NCBI GenBank assembly: GCA_900316025.1
Contig: ONBJ01000008.1
Span: 1 to 43,307, forward strand
Direction of reading: 5' to 3'
DNA: 43,307 nt
Origin: an uncultured Eubacteriales bacterium
GTDB lineage: Bacteria; Bacillota; Clostridia; Oscillospirales; Acutalibacteraceae
In this document: piece by piece, positions 8,316 to 15,764 of the stretch
How positions within the stretch are numbered: the first letter of the stretch is position 1
How the letters are laid out: the number at the start of each line of letters is the position of its first letter
The notes under the pieces: model-generated
The model's input: only the letters and a program-made list of their open reading frames with translations
What the model was told of the DNA's origin: nothing
The model's database searches: none
Translations under genes and position numbers: made by a program

Positions 8316-10088
8316 ATGTCCAAGAAAAAAGTACTTAGCGTAGTTCTTGCAGCGTCTATGGTTGCTTCCGCAGCTGTTACAACCGCTGTTACAACCGCTG
8401 CCGACGATGATATTCGTGGTACTGTATACTTTGATTCAACAGGTCCTCTCCAGGGTGCACAGCGTAACACATATTACTGCTATATGTGGGCTAGTGACGG
8501 CTCAGGACAGATTGCTGCGTGGAACACAGCTCCGTTAAAGATGAAAAAGGTTGAGGGTCAGGAGAACCTGTTCTCATTCAACGTACCCAGAAAAAATTCT
8601 GATGGTGCAACAGTTAATGCTGATTTGGTTATCTTCTCAGGTCTTGGCAAAGGTCAGACATATGATACAACTTTCAGCGATTCATGTTTCGGCGATACAG
8701 CTTATGTTCTCGATGAGGTTCTCGAGAACCCTGTAGACAGTGCTCAGACAGCTCTTGCTTGTGCATGGAGAAACAACCCTCAGGAGGGTGCTCACATCTC
8801 TATCACATCAACAGGTAGAGTTCAGGGTGTAGGTATTCTTTCAACAGAAACACCTGAGAGCATTACAGACGCATTCATTCAGCAGTACAATGACGGTATG
8901 GCTCAGGGCAAGGTAGGATATGACAATCCCGACCTCGTAACAGATGCAGCTCGTCAGAGTTATATCGACCAGATTAATGCAATTATTTCAAGCCAGCCCG
9001 AAAGACCTACAGAAGGCCCTACAACAGAGGCTCCTACAGAGGCTCCTACAGAGGTTACCACACAGGCTCCCACACAGGCTCCTACAGAGGCTCCCACACA
9101 GGCTCCTACAGAGGCTCCCACACAGGCTCAGCCTTCAGATACACACGGACGTAAGGCAGGACTTCCTTTGCCCGCAGATATGAACCTTCCTTCAAAGAAT
9201 ACATCACCTGATGATGTATACAGCGGATGGGACGGCTACTACAATGTTTATTACTTTGAAGCTCCCGAAGAGTGGCTCACACAGCATGCAGATGCTAAAG
9301 AGAAGGACGCTAACGGCGAAGCTTGGGAAATCGGTTTCTACTGGTTCACAGGCGGCACGAACAACGGCGACTGGCCCGGTGAGAAGGCTGGAAAGATTCA
9401 GGTAAACGGTAAGACATATTACTATGGATTTGCTCCTACATTCGCAGGAAGCATTATCTGGAACAACGGTATAAGCGACAGAGTTGCTGAGAACAAGCAG
9501 TTCAAGCTCCAGACAGAGGACATCAAGGTTGATGACCCCGCTCTTAACTCACTCGCAGATATCGTATATGAAGAGTCAGACGGTGCTATTGACGGCGTTT
9601 CAGCAGCAGGCTGTCTTGCATATGTATCAAGCGTTGAGCAGGTTGTAAACGGCTTGACAGGCGATACTCAGGACGTTTACAAGTGCAAGTGGAAGTTCTT
9701 CGATCCTCAGACAGGTGCTACAACAGAAACAGCTCTGAAGAACGCAGACGGAAGCTATGTAACAGTTTCAGGCGACGCATACGGCTACGGCTTGCTCGCA
9801 GTAAACCCTTACTATGATATGGACTACACACATGTAAACGAGGGTGTAGAAATTCCTACAGATAAGCCCGTTTCAACACTTCCTCCCGCAGGTAATCCTA
9901 CAACTGCTGGCGGCAAGGGCGGTACAACAAACGCTACAGGTGCAGCCGGTACAACAAACGGCAACAACAGCGGCAAGACAGTTAATACAGCTGAGGGTGC
10001 TGCTGTAGTAGTTCTCGGAACAGTATTGTTCGCAGCAATGGGCGTTGCTTTTGTAGCTCGCAAGAGAAGAGAGAGCGAAGAGGCTTAA
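8316..10088 (+). CDS. Exported surface protein with two CBM26-like domains
   Basis: A 590-residue protein. I chose ATG 8316 because AAAGGAGG (8298-8305) precedes it by 10 bases and the signal peptide (MSKKKVLSVVL..., ending about residue 29) then sits at the N-terminus; an earlier in-frame start is rejected. Domain 1 (about 31-225) shows the starch-binding CBM26-like order YYCYMW, W-KMKKVEGQ, VIFSGLGKGQTYDTTF, followed by a conserved extension FGDTAYV, ENPVDS, WRNNPQEGAH. A PTEAPTQAPT linker (about 228-275) leads to domain 2 (about 285-515), with FYWFTGG, WPGEKAGK and SIIWNNG, again CBM26-like. The end is Gly/Thr-rich, then SGKTVNTAEG, a hydrophobic helix and ARKRRESEE. Domain 1 is very similar to the whole ectodomain of the next gene, a tandem duplication. 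Likely role: starch adherence. Confidence 0.87.
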   Translation: MSKKKVLSVVLAASMVASAAVTTAVTTAADDDIRGTVYFDSTGPLQGAQRNTYYCYMWASDGSGQIAAWNTAPLKMKKVEGQENLFSFNVPRKNSDGATVNADLVIFSGLGKGQTYDTTFSDSCFGDTAYVLDEVLENPVDSAQTALACAWRNNPQEGAHISITSTGRVQGVGILSTETPESITDAFIQQYNDGMAQGKVGYDNPDLVTDAARQSYIDQINAIISSQPERPTEGPTTEAPTEAPTEVTTQAPTQAPTEAPTQAPTEAPTQAQPSDTHGRKAGLPLPADMNLPSKNTSPDDVYSGWDGYYNVYYFEAPEEWLTQHADAKEKDANGEAWEIGFYWFTGGTNNGDWPGEKAGKIQVNGKTYYYGFAPTFAGSIIWNNGISDRVAENKQFKLQTEDIKVDDPALNSLADIVYEESDGAIDGVSAAGCLAYVSSVEQVVNGLTGDTQDVYKCKWKFFDPQTGATTETALKNADGSYVTVSGDAYGYGLLAVNPYYDMDYTHVNEGVEIPTDKPVSTLPPAGNPTTAGGKGGTTNATGAAGTTNGNNSGKTVNTAEGAAVVVLGTVLFAAMGVAFVARKRRESEEA

Positions 10089-10125
10089 TCTTTAAGACAT
10101 TTTAACCGACTTTAGTCAGGTATTT

Positions 10126-10153
10126 GGAGGTGTGCAGAAATGCACACCTCTTT
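10126..10153 (+). terminator. Rho-independent terminator
   Basis: GAGGTGTGCA (10127-10136) pairs perfectly with TGCACACCTC (10141-10150) around GAAA, followed by TTT. Confidence 0.82.
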
Positions 10154-10225
10154 CGTACTTGAAAGTTTTTACTGTTTTCAGTGTGACAAATGGAATATAT
10201 TCATAGATTGAAGGAGAAAGAATTT

Positions 10226-11248
10226 ATGATTAACAGAAAATTTTTAAGTGTTATTCTTACAATGTCAGTGATAAGTTCGGCAGCGGCGGTATCATCTTTA
10301 AGTATGACTGCATCGGCTGATGACAACATAAGAGGAACAATATACTTTGATTCAACAGGCCCTCTGGACGAGGCACAGCGTGATACATATTACTGCTATA
10401 TGTGGGGAAGTGACGGCAGCGGAAATATAAGCGAATGGAATACAAAGCCTTTGAAAATGAAAAAGGTTGAGGGTCAGGACAAGCTTTATTCCTATGACGT
10501 ACCAAAAACGAATTTAAACGGAGAAACAGTCAATGTGGATTTGGTAATATTCTCTGCTTTGGGAAAGGGTCAGACATATGACACGACATTCAGTGATGCA
10601 TGTATCGGTGATACAGCCTATGTTGTGGAGGGCGAAATACTTGAAAATCCTGTAGACAGTGCTCAGGTAGCCGTTGAATGTGCGTGGAGAAACAATCCTC
10701 AGGAGGGGGCACATATCTGTATTACATCAACAGGAAGAGTTCAGGGAGTAGGAATACTCTCAACAGAAACTCCCGAAAGTATTGCGGACTCATTTATTCA
10801 GAAATATAATGACGGTATGGCTCGTGGATTGGTGGGCTATGAAGACCCTTCTCTCGTAACAGATGAGGCACGTCAGAGCTATATAAATCAGATTAATGAA
10901 ATCATATCAGCTCACGAAAGACCCACAGACAGTCCCGAACAGCCTACATCGGCAGCGGAAGAGCCGACGGAAGAACAGACGGAAGAACCTTCACAAGCAC
11001 CCACAGAGGTGGCTACACAGGCAGATACACAGACAATTTCTCCGACAGCTTCAGCGGCTTCCGAGATACCGTCAGGAAATACGGCAAATACAGCAAATAA
11101 AACAAATTCGGCAGGAACAACAGGCGGAAATACTCAGAGCGGAAAAACTGTGGATACAGCCGAAGGTTTTGGCTCAGCCGTAATCGGAAGTGTTCTGATT
11201 GCCGCATTTGCAGCCGTTCTTATGACACGTAAGAAAAGAGAGAGATAA
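10226..11248 (+). CDS. Exported surface protein, one-domain paralogue of the 590-residue protein
   Basis: A 340-residue exported protein. ATG 10226 is chosen because AAGGAG (10211-10216) fits it; the in-frame ATG at 10190 lacks a ribosome site and would put extra residues before the signal peptide. After the signal peptide (ends TASA) comes one domain nearly identical in pattern to domain 1 of the preceding gene: DNIRGTIYFDSTGPL, YYCYMWGSDGSG, KMKKVEGQ, GKGQTYDTTFSDAC, ENPVDSAQ, WRNNPQEGAH. It lacks the second CBM26-like domain. A Pro/Glu/Thr linker, SGKTVDTAEG, a hydrophobic helix and TRKKRER end the protein. No clear promoter stands in the 137-base gap, so it may depend on read-through of the terminator or a weak promoter. 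Probably starch-binding by inference. Confidence 0.85.
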   Translation: MINRKFLSVILTMSVISSAAAVSSLSMTASADDNIRGTIYFDSTGPLDEAQRDTYYCYMWGSDGSGNISEWNTKPLKMKKVEGQDKLYSYDVPKTNLNGETVNVDLVIFSALGKGQTYDTTFSDACIGDTAYVVEGEILENPVDSAQVAVECAWRNNPQEGAHICITSTGRVQGVGILSTETPESIADSFIQKYNDGMARGLVGYEDPSLVTDEARQSYINQINEIISAHERPTDSPEQPTSAAEEPTEEQTEEPSQAPTEVATQADTQTISPTASAASEIPSGNTANTANKTNSAGTTGGNTQSGKTVDTAEGFGSAVIGSVLIAAFAAVLMTRKKRER

Positions 11249-11403
11249 CTTCCTTTGCTGTTATCTATGCTGAATCTATATATTGTATATACGGGATTTG
11301 GAAAAAATGTAAATATATACAATAGTATGGTTAAAACATACAAAAAAATAATAATATATTTTACGATATATGGTTTATGAAAAGCAAAATTTTTTAAAAA
11401 TCT

Positions 11404-11433
11404 GTTGATAAATTTTAAAATATATTATATAAT
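11404..11433 (+). promoter_or_regulatory. Promoter of the 301-residue surface-protein gene
   Basis: TTGATA (11404-11409) and TATAAT (11428-11433) with an 18-base spacer in an AT-rich stretch. Confidence 0.6.
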
Positions 11434-11442
11434 TGGTTCAAT

Positions 11443-11456
11443 GAAGTGTATGCTTC
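11443..11456 (+). promoter_or_regulatory. Short hairpin at predicted mRNA 5' end
   Basis: GAAG (11443-11446) pairs with CTTC (11453-11456), beginning 9 bases after the -10 box. It has the same position and arms as the hairpins at 6802 and 8272. Confidence 0.4.
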
Positions 11457-11493
11457 GTGTATATTTTAGTATATTACTGGAGGAGAATTAACA

Positions 11494-12399
11494 ATGACGA
11501 AGAAGATTTTAAGCGTTATTACAACAGCTGCGGTTCTCGGTACGATGGCTTGTGCAGGTGCAGTAAGTTCATCAGCTTATTCAGGAGAAATTACTTTTGA
11601 AGTTCCTGAAACTTGGGCTAATGCAAACAAGTTTTTCTATGCTCATATCTGGAATGGTTTGCCCGGTGGTGCAGGTCTTTACGCTTGGCAGACGGCTGAC
11701 GAGAAAATGACATGGACAAAGGGTGACGCTACAGCAACATATCAGGTTCCCGATGGTGACTGGAACTTGATTATCGTTTCAGGTAATACAGGTATTCAGA
11801 CATATGATACAGTTATGAACGCAAACTGCATAGGTGACACATGCTATGTAATGTCAGAGCAGTTTGAGAACCCTGTTGACTCAAAGAAGGTTGCTTACGG
11901 TCTTGGCTGGAGAAACAATACAGACTGCGGTCCTCATAAGGTTGTTTCATCACTTGGTAACATAATCGGTAATGCTTTCCTTCCCGGAGAGGACAACCAG
12001 ACTCTTTATGATAACTTTGTAAAAAAATATGACGAAAACAATATTCCTGACCCTGATAACGACATATTCAACTGGAAAGATGACGGTCAGGTTGAGACAG
12101 GTAAGGACTGGACAACAATAAAGAAAGAGGTTGCTGAGAAGCTTGGCGTTTCTTCTGAGGCACCCACAGAGGCTGCTACTGCAGAAACTGCTACAGATGC
12201 TGCTACTACTACGTCTTCACAGGGCGGCGGTTCTTCTTCATCAAGTAAAAGTACACCCAGTAGCACTGTTACAGGTTCGGATAAGACAACAACAACAGGT
12301 GACAGCACTCCTGTAGTTCCTTTGTTTGCAGTACTTGGTGCTTCACTCGCAGGTGCATTAGGAATAGCTTTTCTTGCTCGCAAAGAGTCAGAAGAATAA
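11494..12399 (+). CDS. Exported surface protein with divergent CBM26-like domain
   Basis: A 301-residue protein whose RBS GGAGGAG (11479-11485) is 8 bases from the ATG. The signal peptide is residues 1-25 or so (AVSSSAYS). The single domain follows the same order as the two preceding genes but is more divergent: FYAHIWN, MTWTKGD, YQVPDGDWNLIIVSG, IQTYDT, CIGDTCYV, ENPVDS, WRNNTDCGPH. The QTYD motif after a hydrophobic strand is what CBM26 starch-binding modules show. A Ser/Thr tract follows, then DKTTTTGDSTP, a hydrophobic helix and ARKESEE. It is the last of the five surface genes and is closed by a strong terminator. Function inferred: binding of starch or a related glucan. Confidence 0.85.
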   Translation: MTKKILSVITTAAVLGTMACAGAVSSSAYSGEITFEVPETWANANKFFYAHIWNGLPGGAGLYAWQTADEKMTWTKGDATATYQVPDGDWNLIIVSGNTGIQTYDTVMNANCIGDTCYVMSEQFENPVDSKKVAYGLGWRNNTDCGPHKVVSSLGNIIGNAFLPGEDNQTLYDNFVKKYDENNIPDPDNDIFNWKDDGQVETGKDWTTIKKEVAEKLGVSSEAPTEAATAETATDAATTTSSQGGGSSSSSKSTPSSTVTGSDKTTTTGDSTPVVPLFAVLGASLAGALGIAFLARKESEE

Positions 12400-12425
12400 T
12401 TAGTTTTTCGCATACACTTTAATAT

Positions 12426-12452
12426 GGGACGGCTTCTGCCGTCCCTCTTTTT
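12426..12452 (+). terminator. Rho-independent terminator
   Basis: GGGACGGC (12426-12433) pairs with GCCGTCCC (12438-12445) around TTCT, followed by a T-rich run. It lies between convergent genes. Confidence 0.9.
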
Positions 12453-12459
12453 ATGTGCA

Positions 12460-12572
12460 GTTTAAGGGTTTCACCCTTAAAAATTCTGACCAAAGGCTCT
12501 GCCTTTGGAAACCGCAAGGGCTCTGCCCTTGACCCGCAAGCCTTTGAAAAGGCTTGACCTAAACTTTATGGT
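12460..12572 (-). repeat. Family B modular hairpin repeat, copy B1 (full length)
   Basis: A 113-base element with four hairpins: TAAGGGT/ACCCTTA, CCAAAGGC/GCCTTTGG, CAAGGGC/GCCCTTG and AAGCC/GGCTT. It matches copy B2 in reverse orientation with the same 113-base length. It abuts the end of the M14 peptidase gene. Confidence 0.85.
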
Positions 12573-12577
12573 TTGGT

Positions 12578-13486
12578 TTAAGCGGAAATCAGGTAAACAA
12601 GCATTTTTTCAAGCTTATTGTATATTCCGTCAAGCTGAGAAATATCCAGAGGGTTTTCACCTTTTCCTACCTCAACGGTAAAGCTTGGGATATGAAGCTG
12701 TTGAATACTCCAGTCCTTAAAGCCGCCGCCGACTGCCATTTCTTCGGGAAAGCTTAAAGAATATCCGCTCAGCTCCGACATTTTTTCTGCGATTTTGAGG
12801 CTTTTTGGGGGAGTGCTGTCGCCGTAGCTCCAGTATATTTCCTCGCCCTGACTGTGAAATGCGGTTGCGGAAATTATTTTATTGTTTCTGCAAAAATCCG
12901 CAAGACAGTGGCTTTCGGGTTCACTTTCGGGAAATTCTCCGCCGTATCGTGTTTTTGAGGGAAATGCGATACCGTTTTGAAGCTCTCTTTTTTTGACGGT
13001 CTGCCAGTCTGCATTGAAATTATGGTTAATATCTACCCCCATAGCGTTGCTTTGCCAGTGAAGTGTATCACCGCCGCTTATTCTTTCCACAAAATCCGAA
13101 AGCATTCCTGCTGAGCGGCTGCCGTGTATGCTTATTTCAACACCGTCAGGATTTACACACGGGACAACAGCAAGTGACCTTTTACCGAAATATTCCCATA
13201 AATTTTTATCTGACAGCTTTTTATGGTTGATTATTGAACGGCATACATTTATAATGAACATATACAATAAATGACAGGTTATCCATTCCATACCGTGAAA
13301 TCCTCCGCAGAGCAGGACTTTGTTCGGACTGTTTCCTATGGAAAAGCATTCTAAGGGTCTTTTAAGAACACTGTATCCTATAATTTCTGTGTTTACGAAA
13401 AAGAAAGAACCTGTTATTTTCTTTTTCAGAATATTTCTTAAAGCTTCGTCACAGCTTTCGGAGAAATATTTTTTGAAATCACACAT
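12578..13486 (-). CDS. M14-family zinc carboxypeptidase, cytoplasmic
   Basis: A 302-residue zinc peptidase of the M14 carboxypeptidase family without a signal peptide. Zinc ligands are visible as HGMEW (H64, E67) and the later AFHSQG (H211); the catalytic Glu is E272 in FTVEVGKG. VNPDGVE is the usual segment before GVDINHNF. Most M14 enzymes have NRNF there, where Arg contacts the substrate carboxylate; here it is NHNF. A cytoplasmic M14 enzyme in a meso-DAP organism could trim gamma-D-Glu-DAP muropeptides (MpaA-like) or other peptides; this is inference. The RBS GAGGTG is 8 bases before the ATG. It is divergent from the NUDIX gene and convergent with the surface genes. Confidence 0.87.
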   Translation of the reverse strand: MCDFKKYFSESCDEALRNILKKKITGSFFFVNTEIIGYSVLKRPLECFSIGNSPNKVLLCGGFHGMEWITCHLLYMFIINVCRSIINHKKLSDKNLWEYFGKRSLAVVPCVNPDGVEISIHGSRSAGMLSDFVERISGGDTLHWQSNAMGVDINHNFNADWQTVKKRELQNGIAFPSKTRYGGEFPESEPESHCLADFCRNNKIISATAFHSQGEEIYWSYGDSTPPKSLKIAEKMSELSGYSLSFPEEMAVGGGFKDWSIQQLHIPSFTVEVGKGENPLDISQLDGIYNKLEKMLVYLISA

Positions 13487-13583
13487 AATAATAACACCTC
13501 ATAATAATTAATCTGATAAGACATTTTTATGAATACTTGTAAAAAAATATAAGGCTATATCAAAAAAGAGGAGATGCAATATT

Positions 13584-14129
13584 ATGGAACTTTACGAAAA
13601 AACACTTGAAAGCCGTGATATTTTCAACGGAAGGGTACTGCACATAATGGTTGATAAAGTAGAGCTGCCCAACGGACATATCTCAGAGAGGGAAGTTGTG
13701 GGACACCCCGGCGGAGTCTGCATAGCGGCACTTAACGACAATAACGAGCTTTATTTTGTAAGACAGCACAGGTATCCCTATCACGAGAACGTTCTTGAAC
13801 TGCCCGCAGGAAAGCTTGAAAAGGGTTCTTCACCGCTTGAAAACGGCATTCGTGAGCTTAAAGAAGAGGTTGGTGCAGTCGGAAAGGACTACAGATTTTT
13901 AGGTGAGCTTTATCCGTCCCCCGGCTACTGTGCGGAGATAATACACCTGTACTTTTGCAGGATAGAAAGTATCGGAGATGACTGCCCCGATGACGATGAA
14001 TTTCTGAATGTCGAAAAAATTCATATTGACAAGGCGGTTGAAATGGTTCTTAACAATGAGATAAAAGACAGCAAGACGCAGACTGCCATATTGAAAACAG
14101 CATTACTTTTGAAAAAAGGTGTTTTATAA
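13584..14129 (+). CDS. NUDIX hydrolase, ADP-ribose pyrophosphatase type
   Basis: A 181-residue cytoplasmic hydrolase of the ADP-ribose pyrophosphatase (NudF/YqkG) group, which cleaves ADP-ribose to AMP and ribose 5-phosphate. The Nudix box runs from G76 to G97 and ends RELKEEVG, so the metal-binding REx2EE part is intact. The first Glu of the consensus is Ser82 here. FVRQHRYP upstream and the SPGYCAEIIHLYF segment downstream are typical of the subfamily. The RBS AGAGGAGA precedes ATG 13584. It begins a block with the small membrane protein and ribF, though a separate extended -10 box stands before the latter pair. Confidence 0.9.
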   Translation: MELYEKTLESRDIFNGRVLHIMVDKVELPNGHISEREVVGHPGGVCIAALNDNNELYFVRQHRYPYHENVLELPAGKLEKGSSPLENGIRELKEEVGAVGKDYRFLGELYPSPGYCAEIIHLYFCRIESIGDDCPDDDEFLNVEKIHIDKAVEMVLNNEIKDSKTQTAILKTALLLKKGVL

Positions 14130-14141
14130 AATAAAAAAATA

Positions 14142-14150
14142 TGATATAAT
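14142..14150 (+). promoter_or_regulatory. Extended -10 promoter before the small membrane protein and ribF
   Basis: TG-A-TATAAT (14142-14150) lies within the near-palindrome ATGATATAATATCAT. No good -35 box is visible at the usual distance. Confidence 0.45.
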
Positions 14151-14193
14151 ATCATAAAGTTTTTTATTACTGAGGAAGAGGGAGAAAAAACAT

Positions 14194-14580
14194 ATGGTTA
14201 TAAGTCCTATAATAATAATAATTGCGGCTGCAATACTTATAGCGGCGGTACTTCTCTATATAATAAACAAGCCGAAAAATCCGCTGTTTACGGGAATTTT
14301 CCTCTTTATGCTTTTATGCTGTGTGATTTTCACGTTTGCCATAAACATAGAGCTTTCTTCATCAAACAGAGTGTTAAGTGCCGACAACAGCTTTTCAAAG
14401 GTTCTCACCTCATTCATAACAATGGAAAGTTCCCCCTCAAAGTCGCTGCTTTATGACAGCTTCAGTGTGTTTAAAATAATAGATTTGTCGCTTGTTGCGA
14501 TATGTGTCATAGCATTTATAATTGAAATGAGAATCCTTTTGAAAAATAATATTCCGAAAGAGCAGGAGCTGAAAAAATGA
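14194..14580 (+). CDS. Small membrane protein of unknown function
   Basis: A 128-residue protein not recognised by motif. Three hydrophobic segments are visible: residues 3-24, 32-50 and about 91-110, with a polar Ser-rich stretch between the second and third. The C-terminus is charged (NNIPKEQELKK). A GGGAG-type RBS stands before ATG 14194. Its stop overlaps the ribF start (ATGA at 14577-14580), so translation is probably coupled to ribF. A link with flavin metabolism is suggested only by this overlap. Confidence 0.7.
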   Translation: MVISPIIIIIAAAILIAAVLLYIINKPKNPLFTGIFLFMLLCCVIFTFAINIELSSSNRVLSADNSFSKVLTSFITMESSPSKSLLYDSFSVFKIIDLSLVAICVIAFIIEMRILLKNNIPKEQELKK

Positions 14581-15515
14581 TTATATATGACGAAATAATT
14601 GAAATGAAAACTCCAACGGCAGTTGCATTGGGACACTTTGACGGTGTACATAAGGGACATCAGCTTGTAATAGGAAATGCCGTAAAATGCAAGCAGCATA
14701 ACAATCTTTCGCCTGTGGTGTTTACTTTCAGACAAAATCCTGCCTGTATCGTGAAAAACAAGAAAATCCCCTATCTTATGGATAATGACGAAAAAAATCA
14801 GTATATTTCGGAGCTTGGTGCGGAATACCTTTTCAACATAGATTTCAATGTGGTAAAAAACATATCCGCAGAGGAGTTTGTGCGTGATGTTCTGTACAAA
14901 AAGCTTAAAGCCAGCAGAGTATACTGCGGTTTTAACTATCACTTCGGAAGCGGAGGAACTGCAAACAGCGAAACACTCAGGGATTTATGCTCAAGGTATG
15001 ATATGGAGGTTGTGGCACTTCCGCCTGCTATGTACAACGATGAGCCGATAAGCTCAACAAGGGTACGGCACTATCTTAAACAGGGCAGAATAGCCGATGT
15101 TACAACTATGCTCGGCAGAGAATATTCTTATAATCTTGTGGTTTGCAAGGGAAATCAGCTTGGCAGAAGAATGGGTACACCTACATTCAATCAGGTTATC
15201 CCCGAACATCTTATACTTCCGAGGTTCGGTGTGTATGCCACAGCCGTTACTCTTGAGAACGGAAGCAAGGTCTGCGGAGTTACCAACATAGGAATAAAAC
15301 CTACAGTCGGAACGGACGCACCTCTTGCGGAAACTTGGCTTCCTCACTATAACTGCGGTGAGCTTTACGGAAAAAAAGTCAGGTTTGATATAATAGACTT
15401 CATAAGAGGCGAAAAGAAATTTCACAGTATCGTTGAACTGAAAGCGTCAATTCTTGCAGACGGAGAGAAATCAATAAAAATCTTCAATAATTATTTCGGA
15501 GAAAAGAAAAAATAA
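14577..15515 (+). CDS. ribF: Bifunctional riboflavin kinase / FAD synthetase
   Basis: Phosphorylates riboflavin to FMN and adenylates FMN to FAD in the cytoplasm. The N-terminal FAD synthetase half shows the nucleotidyltransferase signature GHFDGVHKGHQ (about residues 19-29), FNYHFGSGG, and SSTRVRHYL. The C-terminal riboflavin kinase half shows GTPTFNQV and GVTNIGIKPTVG followed by ETW, where most homologues have ETH. Length 312 residues is normal. Start ATG 14577 overlaps the preceding stop. Family B repeat B2 follows. Flavin supply could be relevant to NapH-like and other redox proteins in the window, but there is no direct link. Confidence 0.95.
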   Translation: MIIYDEIIEMKTPTAVALGHFDGVHKGHQLVIGNAVKCKQHNNLSPVVFTFRQNPACIVKNKKIPYLMDNDEKNQYISELGAEYLFNIDFNVVKNISAEEFVRDVLYKKLKASRVYCGFNYHFGSGGTANSETLRDLCSRYDMEVVALPPAMYNDEPISSTRVRHYLKQGRIADVTTMLGREYSYNLVVCKGNQLGRRMGTPTFNQVIPEHLILPRFGVYATAVTLENGSKVCGVTNIGIKPTVGTDAPLAETWLPHYNCGELYGKKVRFDIIDFIRGEKKFHSIVELKASILADGEKSIKIFNNYFGEKKK

Positions 15516-15520
15516 TATAA

Positions 15521-15676
15521 AAACTTTGACGGAGATAACCATAAAGTTTAGGTTAAGCCTTTTCAAAGGCTTGCGGGTCAAGGGCAGAGCCCTTGCGGTT
15601 TCCAAAGGCGGAGCCTTTGGTCAGGATTTTTAAGGGTGAAACCCTTAAACTTTACGGTAATTCTCCGTCAAAGTTT
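15521..15676 (+). repeat. Family B modular hairpin repeat, copy B2, inside an outer inverted repeat
   Basis: The 113-base core (15538-15650) contains the four family B hairpins in forward orientation. It is bracketed by a perfect 14-base inverted repeat, AAACTTTGACGGAG (15521-15534) and its complement (15663-15676), so the whole element can fold into one cruciform. It fills most of the 249 bases between ribF and the ABC operon. Confidence 0.87.
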
Positions 15677-15764
15677 TGTATGAATTTAAAAAATTTCAAG
15701 GTTTCTTCAAGGAACTTTCTATAAAATAAACCATAACTAATATCAGAAGGAGTGAATGTTTGCT

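Noticed and set aside
9000-9140. PTEAPT-coding stretch as a CRISPR-like or independent tandem DNA repeat
   Set aside because: The period is a codon repeat of a linker; there are no spacers and no constant repeat units of CRISPR length.
5578-12399. Surface proteins as dockerin-bearing amylosome enzymes
   Set aside because: No duplicated calcium-binding dockerin motif and no catalytic glycoside hydrolase motifs are visible in them.
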